Assembly: GCF_004322755.1 (NCBI RefSeq)
Contig: NZ_CP036401.1
Location: 3,410,001 to 3,474,000, forward strand
Reading direction: 5' to 3'
DNA: 64,000 nucleotides
DNA from: Pseudoduganella albidiflava
Lineage (GTDB): Bacteria > Pseudomonadota > Gammaproteobacteria > Burkholderiales > Burkholderiaceae_D
Shown here: piece after piece, positions 10,035 to 19,375 of the stretch
Layout of the letters: each line of letters begins with the position of its first letter
Numbering within the stretch: the first letter of the stretch is position 1
Program-made: the position numbers and the translations under genes
The notes under the pieces: generated by a model
Databases searched by the model: none
Told to the model about the DNA's origin: nothing
What the model saw: the letters and a program-made list of their open reading frames with translations, nothing else

Positions 10035-11678
10035 GTGACGAACCAATCCCGCCGCAACGCCTTCAAGACCATCCTCGCCAGCACCGCCGCCCTCCCCGCC
10101 GCGCACGTGCTCGGCCAGCCATCCACACCGTCCCGGCCAGACCCGGCCACGGCGACCGCCACGGCCACCTGGGCACGCGGCATCGAAGGCCAGCGCAAGG
10201 CCGACCTTGGCGACGGCCGGTACGTCAACCCGATCGTCTCCGGCGACCATCCGGATCCCACGATCCTGAAGGACGGCGACGATTACTACATGACGTTCTC
10301 GTCGTTCTTCTCGTACCCCGGCATCGTGATCTGGCATTCCACCGACCTGGTGAACTGGGCGCCGGTGGGGCCAGCGCTGCGAAAGCCGCTGGGCACGATC
10401 TGGGCGCTGGATCTGTGCAAGCACGACGGCCGCTATTTCATCTACATTCCCGCCGCGCCGGATGGCAATACCTGGTCGATCTACGCGATCTGGGCAGACC
10501 GCATCGAGGGTCCGTGGAGCGACCCGGTCGACCTGAAGATCGCCGGCTGCATCGACCCGGGCCACATCCTCGGCGAGGATGGCAGGCGCTACCTGTTCGT
10601 CAACGGCATCCGCAAGATCCGGCTCACCGACGATGGCCTGGCCACTGACGGCAAGCTGGAAGAAGCCTATAAACCGTGGCGCTATCCGGAAGACTGGGTG
10701 GTCGAGAACTTCGCGCCGGAGGGACCCAAGCTGCTGCGGCGTGGCGACTGGTTCTATCTGGTGACGGCGGTCGGCGGCACCGCCGGCCCGGTCACCGGCC
10801 ACATGGTGATTGCCGCGCGGTCGAAGTCGGTGCACGGTCCCTGGGAACACTGCCCGCGCAACCCGCTGGTGCGTACCACCAGCACGAGCGAGCCATGGTG
10901 GTCGCGCGGCCACGCCACGCTGGTCGAAGGTCCGGCCGGCGACTGGTGGATGGTCTACCATGGCTACGAAAACGGTTACCGCACGCTGGGCCGCCAGACC
11001 TTGCTGGAACCAGTCGAATGGACGGACGACGGCTGGTTCCGCGCCCGGGGCGGCGACCTGTCGCAGCCGCTGCCGAAACCACGCGGCAAGGACGGGCTGC
11101 ACGTCAAGGCGGGCCGCAACGGCCAGCCGCTATCCGACGACTTCACGCGCGACCGCTTCGGCATCCAGTGGAGCTTCCACGACCCGAAGCCGGACGACAT
11201 GGACCGCGCGCGCTACCTGAACCCCGGCCTGCGCATCCAGGGCAAGGGCACGTCGCCGGCCGACAGCTCGCCACTGACGTGCGGCGTGGGCGACCGTTCA
11301 TACCAGGCCGACGTCACACTGGAACTGGACGGCCAGGCCGAAGCAGGCCTGCTGCTGTTCTACAACCACAAGGCGTTCGTCGGCGTCGGCTTCGCGCCGG
11401 ATGCCATCAAGACCTGGGAATACGCCGAGGAACAGCCGTGGATGCGGGTCAAGCGCGTCACGCGGAGCGTACGGGTGCGGCTGACCAACGTGGAGAACGT
11501 GGTCACTTTCCATTACTCGTACGATGGGGGTAAGACCTGGCTGCTGCACGGGCTGCGCATGGAGGTATCCGGCATCCACCACAACGTGTTCGGCGGCTTC
11601 CTCAGCCTGAAGATCGGCATCTATTGCGTTGGCGATGGCGCGGTGACGCTGCGCGATTTCCGGTACCGCGCGTTGTAA
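10035..11678 (+). CDS. Secreted glycoside hydrolase family 43 protein (xylosidase/arabinofuranosidase type)
   Basis: This is a 547-aa protein starting at GTG, with GGAG at 10023-10026. The N-terminus carries a twin-arginine export signal (SRRNAFKTILASTAALPAA). A GH43 five-bladed propeller spans about residues 62-350. The three catalytic carboxylates are visible: general base Asp74 in DHPDPTIL, the pKa-tuning Asp in CIDPGHIL, and the acid Glu in FAPEGPKLL. A C-terminal beta-sandwich (about residues 370-547; DDFTRDRFGIQWSF onward) resembles the accessory domain common in GH43 xylosidases and may bind xylan chains. It is a lone gene with no transporter beside it. It is bracketed by two same-orientation copies of the dispersed repeat, which suggests acquisition as a cassette. 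Substrate specificity is inference. Confidence 0.85.
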   Translation: MTNQSRRNAFKTILASTAALPAAHVLGQPSTPSRPDPATATATATWARGIEGQRKADLGDGRYVNPIVSGDHPDPTILKDGDDYYMTFSSFFSYPGIVIWHSTDLVNWAPVGPALRKPLGTIWALDLCKHDGRYFIYIPAAPDGNTWSIYAIWADRIEGPWSDPVDLKIAGCIDPGHILGEDGRRYLFVNGIRKIRLTDDGLATDGKLEEAYKPWRYPEDWVVENFAPEGPKLLRRGDWFYLVTAVGGTAGPVTGHMVIAARSKSVHGPWEHCPRNPLVRTTSTSEPWWSRGHATLVEGPAGDWWMVYHGYENGYRTLGRQTLLEPVEWTDDGWFRARGGDLSQPLPKPRGKDGLHVKAGRNGQPLSDDFTRDRFGIQWSFHDPKPDDMDRARYLNPGLRIQGKGTSPADSSPLTCGVGDRSYQADVTLELDGQAEAGLLLFYNHKAFVGVGFAPDAIKTWEYAEEQPWMRVKRVTRSVRVRLTNVENVVTFHYSYDGGKTWLLHGLRMEVSGIHHNVFGGFLSLKIGIYCVGDGAVTLRDFRYRAL

Positions 11679-11696
11679 GGGGAAATACCTGAGAAA

Positions 11697-11853
11697 GTGG
11701 TGTCAAGTACCAGTGCCGTCACGTCCGCGTTTGCTGGAACAGTTGGCATCGCGTGCATTCACCCCAACAGCGAAGGGCTGGGGTCAGACCCGGCGGGTCT
11801 GACCCCGGAACTTGCGCCTGGGGTATGCCTGAATGACGCCGGTCCGGATACCG
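11697..11853 (+). repeat. Nested-palindrome intergenic element, copy B (short form)
   Basis: Copy B is in the same orientation as copy A. Middle arm CACCCCAAC starts at 11760. The central perfect hairpin is GGGGTCAGACCCG (11780-11792) and CGGGTCTGACCCC (11794-11806) with a one-base loop. The right arm CTGGGGT is near 11819-11825. The left flank has a degenerate GTGGTGTCAAGTACCAG in place of the GTGTCAGACAC motif. It separates the convergent GH43 and ppnN genes. Confidence 0.85.
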
Positions 11854-11871
11854 GCTTCAGAGGGCGAATGA

Positions 11872-13242
11872 CTACATCACCACCCGGTAGCACGGCACAT
11901 AAGCCTTGCCCGGCAACTTCATCCGGCTTTGCGCCACGAACGATGCCAGCAGCCGGTCCATCGGTTCCATGATGGACGGGTCGCCGTGGATCTCGAAGTT
12001 GCCGTGTGCCTCGATGGCGCGGATGCCGTCGGCTTTCACGTTGCCGGCCACCACGCCGGAGAACGCGCGCCGCAGGTGCGCCGCCAGCACGTGCACCGGC
12101 TGGTTCCTGTGCAGCTTCAGGTTGCGCATGTTTTCATGGCTGGGCGCGAACGGACGCTGGAATTCCTCGTCGATGTGCAGCGCCCAGTTGAAGTAGTAGG
12201 CATCGCTGCGCGCCTTGCGGTACTCGCGCACCTGCTTGATTCCTTCCTGCATTTCGCGGGCCACCGATTCCGGATCGTCGACGATGATCTTGTAGCGCTT
12301 CTGCGCCTGCTCGCCCAGCGTGATGCCGATGAACTCGTTGATCTGCGCGAAGTACTCGCGCGACGATTCAGGCCCCGTGAAGATCAGCGGGAACGGGATC
12401 TCGGCGTTGTCCGGATGGAGCAGGATGCCCAGGATGTACAGGATCTCCTCCGCCGTTCCCGCGCCGCCCGGGAACACGATGATGCCGTGGCCGGTGCGCA
12501 CGAAGGCTTCGAGACGCTTCTCGATGTCCGGCATGATCACCAGGTCGTTGACGATCGGGTTCGGCGATTCGGCGGCGATGATGCCCGGCTCGGTGATGCC
12601 CAGGTAACGGCCATTGACGAAGCGCTGCTTGGCATGGCCGATGGTGGCGCCCTTCATCGGGCCCTTCATCGCACCGGGGCCGCAGCCGGTGCAGATATCC
12701 AGTGCGCGCAGGCCTAGTTGATAACCGACTTCCTTTGAATAGTTATATTCGGCGCGGTTGATCGAGTGGCCGCCCCAGCACACCACCAGGTTCGGGTTGG
12801 TCTGCGGCCGCAGCACGTTCGCATTGCGCAGGATATGGAATACGGCATCGGTAATGCCTTCCGTGCGCGACAGGTCGAATTTCGGGTTATCGGTAACTTC
12901 GTTACTGACGAAGACGATATCGCGCAGCACCGCGAACAGGTGTTCGTGAATACCCTTGATCATCTTGCCGTCCACGAATGCGATGGCCGGCGCGCCCTTT
13001 ATCTCCAGCTTGATGCCGCGCTCGCGCTGCAGGATGTTGATATCGAAGGACTGGTAGCGATCCAGCAGTTCCTTGCCGTCGTCGATGGTGCTGCCGCAAT
13101 TGAGCACGGCAAGCGCGCATTGGCGGAAAGTCTTGTACAGCCCGCCCTTGCCGGTGTCGAGCAGCTTGACCACTTCCGCTTTCGACAGTACTTCGAGCTT
13201 GCCTTCCGGTGAAATCAGAGTATCGACAAAACCTTGTTCCAT
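11872..13242 (-). CDS. ppnN: Pyrimidine/purine nucleotide 5'-monophosphate nucleosidase (LOG family, PpnN type)
   Basis: This 456-aa protein matches the length of E. coli PpnN (YgdH, about 454 aa). PpnN cleaves nucleoside monophosphates to base plus ribose 5-phosphate and is stimulated by (p)ppGpp. The central Rossmann-like LOG domain carries the signature PGGAGTAEE (about residue 275). The N-terminal domain (LISPEGKLEVLSKAEV) and the C-terminal domain typical of the long PpnN form are both present. I chose the ATG at 13242 because AAAGGATGG lies just upstream and because MEQGFVDTLISPEG matches the family N-terminus; an upstream in-frame start at 13305 is less likely. Divergent from the peptide transporter. 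Confidence 0.92.
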   Translation of the reverse strand: MEQGFVDTLISPEGKLEVLSKAEVVKLLDTGKGGLYKTFRQCALAVLNCGSTIDDGKELLDRYQSFDINILQRERGIKLEIKGAPAIAFVDGKMIKGIHEHLFAVLRDIVFVSNEVTDNPKFDLSRTEGITDAVFHILRNANVLRPQTNPNLVVCWGGHSINRAEYNYSKEVGYQLGLRALDICTGCGPGAMKGPMKGATIGHAKQRFVNGRYLGITEPGIIAAESPNPIVNDLVIMPDIEKRLEAFVRTGHGIIVFPGGAGTAEEILYILGILLHPDNAEIPFPLIFTGPESSREYFAQINEFIGITLGEQAQKRYKIIVDDPESVAREMQEGIKQVREYRKARSDAYYFNWALHIDEEFQRPFAPSHENMRNLKLHRNQPVHVLAAHLRRAFSGVVAGNVKADGIRAIEAHGNFEIHGDPSIMEPMDRLLASFVAQSRMKLPGKAYVPCYRVVM

Positions 13243-13372
13243 GGTGCGACCATCCTTTATTGAATTAATACGTATTGCCCCTCTATTAGCGTCAATATAC
13301 GACATCGCGGCGCCAAGAGGATTGCAATCTTTTCAAACGAACCATATTGCTGCGTCGCAGCACAGGAAGCCG

Positions 13373-13400
13373 TCGACAATTCCGGGCGCTCCATTACAAT
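13373..13400 (+). promoter_or_regulatory. Candidate sigma70 promoter for the POT transporter
   Basis: TCGACA (-35), a 16-base spacer and TACAAT (-10) lie 27 bases before the ATG at 13427. A palindrome AATACGTATT at 13267-13276 lies in the same divergent region, nearer ppnN. Confidence 0.45.
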
Positions 13401-13426
13401 GGCGACTTTTTTTCAGGAGATGCCGC

Positions 13427-14926
13427 ATGAGCGGTTCAAGCAAGGCAGTAGACACGGCCATCCCCGAATTCAAACAGATTTTGGGGCATCCCGCTCCACT
13501 GTGGATGTTGTTCATGACGGAGTTCTGGGAACGCTTCGCGTTCTACGGCATCCGTTGGGCGCTGGTGCTGTATATCGTCGCCCAATTCCACGGTGGCGCG
13601 GCTTCCGGTGAGGCCGACGCAAACCTCACCTATGGTTCGTATCTCGCGCTCGTCTATGCGGCGGCGCTGTTCGGCGGCTATGTAGCCGACCGCGTGCTCG
13701 GCTACCAGCGTTCCATCCTCGTCGGTGCTGCCTTCATGGCGGCCGGCCTGTTCATGATCGCCCTGCCCGATCCCACCATCTTCAAGGTGGGCCTGGCCAC
13801 CATCATCACCGGTAATGGCCTGTTCAAGCCGAACATCTCGACGATGGTCGGCAAGCTGTATGCGGCTGCCGATTCGCGGCGCGACAGCGGCTTCACGATC
13901 TTCTACATGGGCATCAACGCGGGCGCGTTCGTCGCCCCGATCCTGACCCAGTACCTGGCCCAGTATGTCTTCAATACCGGCGACATCCCCGACTACAAGG
14001 TGGTGTTCATCGCTTCCGGCATCGGCATGCTGATTTCGCTGGTGTGGTTCTTCATCGGCCGCAAGGGCCTGCAGGGCATCGGCATGCCGGAAGCGCAGGC
14101 GGCCAGCCCGGCCCGCGTGCTGTACGTGATTGCCGGCTGCCTGGCCACGATTCCCGTAGTGTTCGCGCTGCTGGCCGTGGGCGCGCAGCAGCTGCAGGGC
14201 GTGCTGACCGTGCTGTTCATCCTGCTGGCGGTGATGCTGCTGGTGGAAGGCTACCGCAACGGCCCCGTGGCGCGCGACAAGGTGTGGGCGATGATGATCA
14301 TCTTCGCCTTCAACATCCTGTTCTGGATGTTCTTCGAACAGGCCGGCAGCTCGTTTACCTTCCTGGCCGAGAACATCGTCAACCGCTCCTTCGGCGAATG
14401 GATCTTCCCGACCGCCTGGTTCCAGAGCGTGAACTCGATCGCCATCATCACCTGCGCACCGGTCATCGCGGCGATCTGGATCTATACCGCCCGCCGCAAC
14501 GTGGAACCGTCGATCCCGCGCAAGTTCGGCCTGGGCCTGATCTTCAACGGCCTGGCTTTCCTGCTGCTGGTGTTCGCGCTGAAGACCCTGGTGGTCGACG
14601 GCAAGATCCCGTTCTGGACGCTGTTCATGGTCTACGTGATCCAGTCCATCGGTGAACTGTGCCTGTCGCCGATCGGCCTGTCGATGGTGACGAAGCTGGC
14701 GCCGACCCGCCTGGTCGGCCTGGGCATGGGCGGCTGGTTCCTGTCGACCGGCATCGGCAACAACCTGTCCGGCATCTTCGCCTCGCACGTCTCCGGCGAG
14801 TCGGGCATGTCGGTGGAATCGGCGCTGTCCGGCTACAACTTCGGTTTCTGGTCGCTGGTGATCGGCGGCGTGCTGCTGTTCCTGCTGGCACCGCTGATCC
14901 AGAAGCTGATGCATGGCGTGAAGTGA
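13427..14926 (+). CDS. Proton-dependent di/tripeptide transporter (POT/PTR2 family)
   Basis: This 499-aa inner-membrane protein has about 14 hydrophobic segments. It carries the POT family proton-coupling motif ERFAFYG (about residue 35) and the second PTR2 signature around GNGLFKPNISTMVGKLY. POT transporters import di- and tripeptides with protons. The ATG at 13427 has AGGAG at 13415-13419. The soluble N-terminus (SGSSKAVDTAIPEFKQILGH) is typical of Dtp proteins. It is followed by a bidirectional terminator shared with convergent glpD. I give no dtp letter because subfamily cannot be told from sequence alone. Confidence 0.9.
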   Translation: MSGSSKAVDTAIPEFKQILGHPAPLWMLFMTEFWERFAFYGIRWALVLYIVAQFHGGAASGEADANLTYGSYLALVYAAALFGGYVADRVLGYQRSILVGAAFMAAGLFMIALPDPTIFKVGLATIITGNGLFKPNISTMVGKLYAAADSRRDSGFTIFYMGINAGAFVAPILTQYLAQYVFNTGDIPDYKVVFIASGIGMLISLVWFFIGRKGLQGIGMPEAQAASPARVLYVIAGCLATIPVVFALLAVGAQQLQGVLTVLFILLAVMLLVEGYRNGPVARDKVWAMMIIFAFNILFWMFFEQAGSSFTFLAENIVNRSFGEWIFPTAWFQSVNSIAIITCAPVIAAIWIYTARRNVEPSIPRKFGLGLIFNGLAFLLLVFALKTLVVDGKIPFWTLFMVYVIQSIGELCLSPIGLSMVTKLAPTRLVGLGMGGWFLSTGIGNNLSGIFASHVSGESGMSVESALSGYNFGFWSLVIGGVLLFLLAPLIQKLMHGVK

Positions 14927-14946
14927 CCTTCGCCATCCCTGTATGA

Positions 14947-14972
14947 GAACGGCGGCCCGCGGGCCGCCGTTC
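14947..14972. terminator. Bidirectional terminator between POT transporter and glpD
   Basis: The perfect stem is GAACGGCGGCCC (14947-14958) and GGGCCGCCGTTC (14961-14972) with a two-base loop, followed by TTCATTC. It serves both convergent genes. Confidence 0.7.
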
Positions 14973-14973
14973 T

Positions 14974-16542
14974 TCATTCTGCCTGCGCTTTCGCCAGCGC
15001 CGCTGCCGGGTGTGTCGTCAGCCAGGCATCCAGCTGGGCCGCCGCACCGGCCGGCAGGTGCAAGCCCAGCTTGGTGCGCCGCCACAGGATATCCTCGGCC
15101 GTCACGGCCCATTCGTGCCGGCGCAGGTAATCCAGCTCGGCCTTGTACAACCCGGGCAAGACCTGTTCGCCCATGTCCGCCATCGACGCCCGGCCCTGCA
15201 GCAACGTATGGATGCGCGTGCCGTAAGCCCTGGCATAGCGCGCGATCAGCGGGCAGTCGAGCCAGTCGTACTGCACTTGCAGGCGCGAGCGCCAGCCGTC
15301 GAACTCGAGCACCGACCGGCTTTGCGGCACGGCGCCGAACAGGTCGCCGCCCGGCAGGCAGGCATCCGCCGTCCAGGCGCCGGCCCGGTGATCGAGCGCC
15401 TTGCAGAGCAGGTCCACGCCCTCTTCCGCCAGCTTGCGGTAGGTGGTCAGCTTGCCGCCGAAGACCGTCAGCAGCGGCGCATCGCCGGGCTGCGCGCCGC
15501 CATCGAGCTGCAGGCGGTAGTCCCGGGTGACCGCGCTGGCCCGGGCCGATGCGTCGTCCAGCAGCGGGCGCACACCCGCGAAGCTCCACACCACGTCCGC
15601 CGGCGCGACCGGGGTGCGGAAATAGTGGCTGGCCACCGCGCACAGGTAGCGGATCTCTTCGGGGGCGATCGCCACGGCGGCGGGATCGCCGCTGTACTCG
15701 ACATCGGTGGTGCCGATCAGCGTGAAATCCCGCTCGTAGGGAATGGCGAAGACGATGCGGCCATCGGTGTGCTGGAACAGGTAGGCATCGTCGTGCTCGA
15801 ACAGGCGGCGCACCACGATGTGGCTGCCCTTGACGAGCCGCAGCCGCGTGGGCTGTTTCACCGAACCCTGCGCGCTGTCGAGGAAGGCGGCGGCCCATGG
15901 GCCGGCCGCGTTGACGATGGCGCGCACGGCGATCTGCTTGGCCGTGCCGTCGGCCTTGCGCAGCGTGACACGCCAGGCACCATTATCGCGGCGCGCTTCG
16001 GTGCAGGCGGTGCGCGTGAGGATGCACGCGCCTTTCTGCGCCGCGTCCACCGCGTTCAGCACCACCAGGCGCGCATCGTCGACCCAGCCATCCGAATACA
16101 CGAAGGCCTGGCCCAGCGCCGGCTTCAGGGCGCGGCCGGCCGGGTGGTCCGCCAGTTGCACGCTGGCGGAACCCGGCAGCAGCTCGCGGCGCGCCAGCCG
16201 GTCATACAGGAACAGCCCTGCGCGGATCAGGGCCGCCGAACGCTGTCCCGTATGCGGCATCACGAAACGCATCGGGCGTATCACGTGGGGCGCGGCGCGC
16301 AACAGCACTTCGCGCTCGGCCAGCGCCTTGCGCACCAGGCCGAACTCGTAATGTTCCAGGTAGCGCAAGCCGCCATGGATCAGCTTTGTGGAGGCCGACG
16401 AGGTGTGCGCGGCCAGGTCGTCGCGCTCGCACAGCGCCACGCACAGGCCGCGGCCCGCCACGTCGCGGGCGATGCCCACGCCATTGATGCCGCCTCCCAC
16501 CACCAACACGTCGCAATCGACGTCCTGCCTTGCCGCTGCCAT
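14974..16542 (-). CDS. glpD: Glycerol-3-phosphate dehydrogenase, FAD-dependent
   Basis: This 522-aa flavoprotein oxidises sn-glycerol 3-phosphate to dihydroxyacetone phosphate and feeds electrons to the quinone pool at the inner membrane. The N-terminal dinucleotide-binding motif is VLVVGGGINGVGIARDVAGR, followed by the GlpD hallmark SSASTKLIHGGLRYLEHYEF. Further conserved blocks are VNAAGPWA, LIGTTDVEYSGDP, SFAGVRPL and FGGKLTTYRKLAEE. The C-terminal helical domain is complete. No glpF, glpK or glpR is adjacent in this window. Confidence 0.95.
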   Translation of the reverse strand: MAAARQDVDCDVLVVGGGINGVGIARDVAGRGLCVALCERDDLAAHTSSASTKLIHGGLRYLEHYEFGLVRKALAEREVLLRAAPHVIRPMRFVMPHTGQRSAALIRAGLFLYDRLARRELLPGSASVQLADHPAGRALKPALGQAFVYSDGWVDDARLVVLNAVDAAQKGACILTRTACTEARRDNGAWRVTLRKADGTAKQIAVRAIVNAAGPWAAAFLDSAQGSVKQPTRLRLVKGSHIVVRRLFEHDDAYLFQHTDGRIVFAIPYERDFTLIGTTDVEYSGDPAAVAIAPEEIRYLCAVASHYFRTPVAPADVVWSFAGVRPLLDDASARASAVTRDYRLQLDGGAQPGDAPLLTVFGGKLTTYRKLAEEGVDLLCKALDHRAGAWTADACLPGGDLFGAVPQSRSVLEFDGWRSRLQVQYDWLDCPLIARYARAYGTRIHTLLQGRASMADMGEQVLPGLYKAELDYLRRHEWAVTAEDILWRRTKLGLHLPAGAAAQLDAWLTTHPAAALAKAQAE

Positions 16543-16629
16543 CGGATCCCCGGCTCACTCAATTTCTATGAAGATACGACAGTTACATGGACTGGGCAAG
16601 CACCACGCGCCACGGTGCCAGGCCGATGC

Positions 16630-16806
16630 TCACTCCCGGGCCGTCTTCCCCTTGCGCTTCCTGACGGTCTCGGACTGTTCCTGCGTGGGCTTGAGGGCGG
16701 GCGGCGGCGCCAGCGGCAGCGGAAAGCCGAGGAAGACCATCACCAGCAATACCGGCAACAGCAGGTAGAACAGCGGGCGCTTCCAGTGGAGTTTGGATTT
16801 GAGCAT
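16630..16806 (-). CDS. Small single-pass membrane protein (58 aa), divergent from PBP1A
   Basis: This short ORF runs from an ATG at 16806 to a TGA at 16632-16630. It encodes a basic start (MLKSKLHWKRP), one hydrophobic helix (LFYLLLPVLLVMVFLGFPLP), a proline-rich turn and a basic tail ending KGKTARE. That layout suggests a membrane-anchored peptide with a charged C-terminus. I do not recognise a family. The gene lies head-to-head with mrcA/PBP1A, 151 bases apart. No strong Shine-Dalgarno sequence is seen, so it may not be expressed. Confidence 0.45.
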   Translation of the reverse strand: MLKSKLHWKRPLFYLLLPVLLVMVFLGFPLPLAPPPALKPTQEQSETVRKRKGKTARE

Positions 16807-16909
16807 GGCGCGTACGTCGATCCGGCCGGGCCATTTTCAAGAGCCGGCATGCAGTTTCGACAAGCGATGTGGCGCCGGCGCCACTGCCGGGGGCGCGATT
16901 ACGCTGGTC

Positions 16910-16915
16910 TATAAT
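16910..16915 (+). promoter_or_regulatory. Candidate -10 box for the PBP1A gene
   Basis: TATAAT lies 42 bases before the chosen TTG start; no convincing -35 is visible. Confidence 0.4.
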
Positions 16916-16957
16916 GGCCCGCGCATTCGTCGCCCCGCAATAGAGGAAACCCAAGTC

Positions 16958-19306
16958 TTGAGCAATCTCCCTTCCTGGCTGAACCGCCGCAACGCCGCCA
17001 TCGCCGCCATCGCCACCCTGGGCGCGAGCGTGCTGGCGGCCCTTCTCCTGCTGGCCTACCTGTTCCTGATCGTGCGCCCGCGCCTGCCGGAACTCGATGC
17101 CGTCATCGACTACAAGCCGAAGATTCCGCTGCGCGTCTACACGGCGGACAAGGTGCTGATCGGCGAGTTCGGCGAGGAGCACCGCGACTTCGTGCCGGTG
17201 GCGCAGATGCCGGACATGATGAAGAAGGCCGTGCTGGCGATCGAGGACACGCGTTTCTACGAACACGGCGGGGTCGACTGGCTGCGCGTGCCAGGCTCGG
17301 TCAAGGCCAACCTGTCGGGCAGCTTCCGCCAGGGCGGCTCGACGATCTCGATGCAGGTGGCGCGCAATTTCTACCTGACCCGCGAGAAGGTCATCTCCCG
17401 CAAGCTCAATGAAGTGATGCTGGCCTACAAGATCGAGGACGCGCTGACGAAGGACCAGATCCTCGAGCTGTACATGAACCAGATCTACCTGGGCCAGCGC
17501 ACCTTCGGTTTCGGCGCGGCCGCGCAGACCTACTTCGACAAGCCGCTGAAGGACCTGTCGGTCGCCGAGATCGCGATGCTGGCCGGTCTGCCGAAGAATC
17601 CGGCGCGCCATAATCCGATCACCAACTTCAAGCGGGCGACCTTGCGCCAGCAGGTGGTGCTGCGCCGCCTGCTCGATGTGGGCTATATCACCGAAGCGCA
17701 GTACCGCAAGGCCCGGGCGGAAAAGCTGCGCATCAGCAGCAAGGGCCAGGACTTCGCCACGCATGCCGAGTACGTGGCCGAACTGGCGCGCCAGGCCGCG
17801 GTCGCCGAATACCAGGAGGCCGCGTACACGCGCGGCATCGTGGTGCGCACCACGATCCTCAGCGCCGACCAGGAAGCCGCCTACCAGGCCGTGCGCCGCA
17901 ACGTGATCGCGTATGACCAGCGCCACGGCTACCGCGGGCCGGAAGCGTTCGTCGCACTGCCCGACGACGAAGCCGAGCGCGAAGAGGAGATCGACCGCGC
18001 GCTGTCGGCACAGATCACCAGCGACGGCCTGGTCGCCGCGGTGGTGCTGTCGGCCAGCCCGCGTGCCGTGCGCGCCGAAATGGCCGATGGCACGGAGGTG
18101 ACCATCACCGGCGACGGCCTGAAGCTGGCCACGGCCGCGCTGTCGGCGAAGGCAAAGGAAAGCTTGCGCATCCGCCCCGGCGCCGTGATCCGCGTGACGC
18201 GGGCCGGCAAGAAAGGCTGGGCGATCACGCAGGTGCCGAAGGTGGCGGCCGCGTTCGCGTCGATCGACCCGGCCACCGGCGCCTACCGCGCCATGGTCGG
18301 CGGCTTCGACTACAACGTGCAAAAGCTCAACCACGTCACGCAGGCGTGGCGCCAGCCCGGCTCCGCGATCAAGCCGTTCGTCTATGCGGCGGCGGTCGAG
18401 AAGGGCTATGGCCCGGCAACCCTGATCGACGACGTGCCGCTCGAACTGCCGGGCGGCGCCAACGGCGAGCCATGGCGGCCGCAGAACGACGACTTCGTGT
18501 TCGACGGCCCGATCTCGATGCGCATCTCGCTGGCCAAGTCGAAGAACGTGCCGTCGGTGCGCATCCTGCGCGCCATCACGGTGCCGTACGCCCATGAATT
18601 CCTGGGCCGGTTCGGGCTCGACCGCTCGAAGCATCCGGCGAACCTGACGATGGCGCTCGGCACCGGCGCCGTCACGCCCGCGCAGATGGCCAGCGCGTAT
18701 GCCGTGTTCGCGAACGGCGGCTACCGCGTGCAGCCCTGGCTGATCGCCAGCATCGAGGATGCCGACGGCAAGGTACTGCGTGCCGCGCAGCGCCCGGCGC
18801 AGCCCGACGACTCGGCGCGCGTGCTCGATCCGCGCAACGCCTTCATCATGGACAGCATGCTGCACGAAGTGGCCCGCACCGGCACGGGAGCGGCGGCGGT
18901 ACAGCGCATCGGCCGGCCGGACATCGCCGGCAAGACCGGCACCACCAGCGACGCCTTCGATGGCTGGTTCGGCGGCTACGGCGGCGGCATCGTGGCGGTG
19001 GCATGGATGGGCTACGACGAACCGAAGTCGCTGGGCGGCCGCGAGTTCGGCTCCACGCTGGCGCTGCCGATCTGGATCGACTACATGCGCAGCGCGCTGG
19101 CCGGCCGGCCGATCGTCGAACGGCCGGTGCCCGAGGGCGTGGTACAGGTGAACGACGACTGGATGCTCGAGGAATACGCCAACGATCCGGCCGTGCGCAC
19201 CATCGACATCGACCCGGCCGCGCTGGAAGGCGTCGAACCGGCCGAACCGGTCGAGGGCGCCGAGCCGGCCCCACTCGAGGCGCCGCCGTCGCCGTACGTC
19301 AACTGA
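16958..19306 (+). CDS. mrcA: Penicillin-binding protein 1A (bifunctional transglycosylase/transpeptidase)
   Basis: This 782-aa class A PBP polymerises and cross-links peptidoglycan in the periplasm, anchored by one N-terminal helix (about residues 15-38). The GT51 transglycosylase domain shows EDTRFYEHGGVD (catalytic Glu) and RQGGSTISMQVARNFYL. An OB-like insert follows. The transpeptidase domain carries SxxK (GSAIKP), SxN (SKN) and KTGTT (AGKTGTTSDAFDGWF). The C-terminus is acidic and proline-rich. I chose the TTG at 16958 because GAGGAAAC lies at the right distance and the protein then begins LSNLPSWLNRRN. A longer in-frame upstream extension lacks family similarity. Confidence 0.93.
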   Translation: MSNLPSWLNRRNAAIAAIATLGASVLAALLLLAYLFLIVRPRLPELDAVIDYKPKIPLRVYTADKVLIGEFGEEHRDFVPVAQMPDMMKKAVLAIEDTRFYEHGGVDWLRVPGSVKANLSGSFRQGGSTISMQVARNFYLTREKVISRKLNEVMLAYKIEDALTKDQILELYMNQIYLGQRTFGFGAAAQTYFDKPLKDLSVAEIAMLAGLPKNPARHNPITNFKRATLRQQVVLRRLLDVGYITEAQYRKARAEKLRISSKGQDFATHAEYVAELARQAAVAEYQEAAYTRGIVVRTTILSADQEAAYQAVRRNVIAYDQRHGYRGPEAFVALPDDEAEREEEIDRALSAQITSDGLVAAVVLSASPRAVRAEMADGTEVTITGDGLKLATAALSAKAKESLRIRPGAVIRVTRAGKKGWAITQVPKVAAAFASIDPATGAYRAMVGGFDYNVQKLNHVTQAWRQPGSAIKPFVYAAAVEKGYGPATLIDDVPLELPGGANGEPWRPQNDDFVFDGPISMRISLAKSKNVPSVRILRAITVPYAHEFLGRFGLDRSKHPANLTMALGTGAVTPAQMASAYAVFANGGYRVQPWLIASIEDADGKVLRAAQRPAQPDDSARVLDPRNAFIMDSMLHEVARTGTGAAAVQRIGRPDIAGKTGTTSDAFDGWFGGYGGGIVAVAWMGYDEPKSLGGREFGSTLALPIWIDYMRSALAGRPIVERPVPEGVVQVNDDWMLEEYANDPAVRTIDIDPAALEGVEPAEPVEGAEPAPLEAPPSPYVN

Positions 19307-19375
19307 GCGGAAGTCCCCGGTATCCGCGGGCGGCCGCGCCAAGCGTCAGTGAGTTTCGGTTAGCTCCAGCCGGCA

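Noticed and set aside
13436..15898. Long minus-strand ORF (820 residues) across the POT transporter and glpD
   Set aside because: It lies antisense to the POT gene and out of frame in glpD. Its composition is Arg/Gly/Ala-rich, typical of shadow frames in GC-rich DNA.
16583..19342. Long minus-strand ORF (919 residues) antisense to PBP1A
   Set aside because: PBP1A is supported by catalytic motifs in the other strand; the antisense frame shows only His/Arg/Asp-rich shadow composition.
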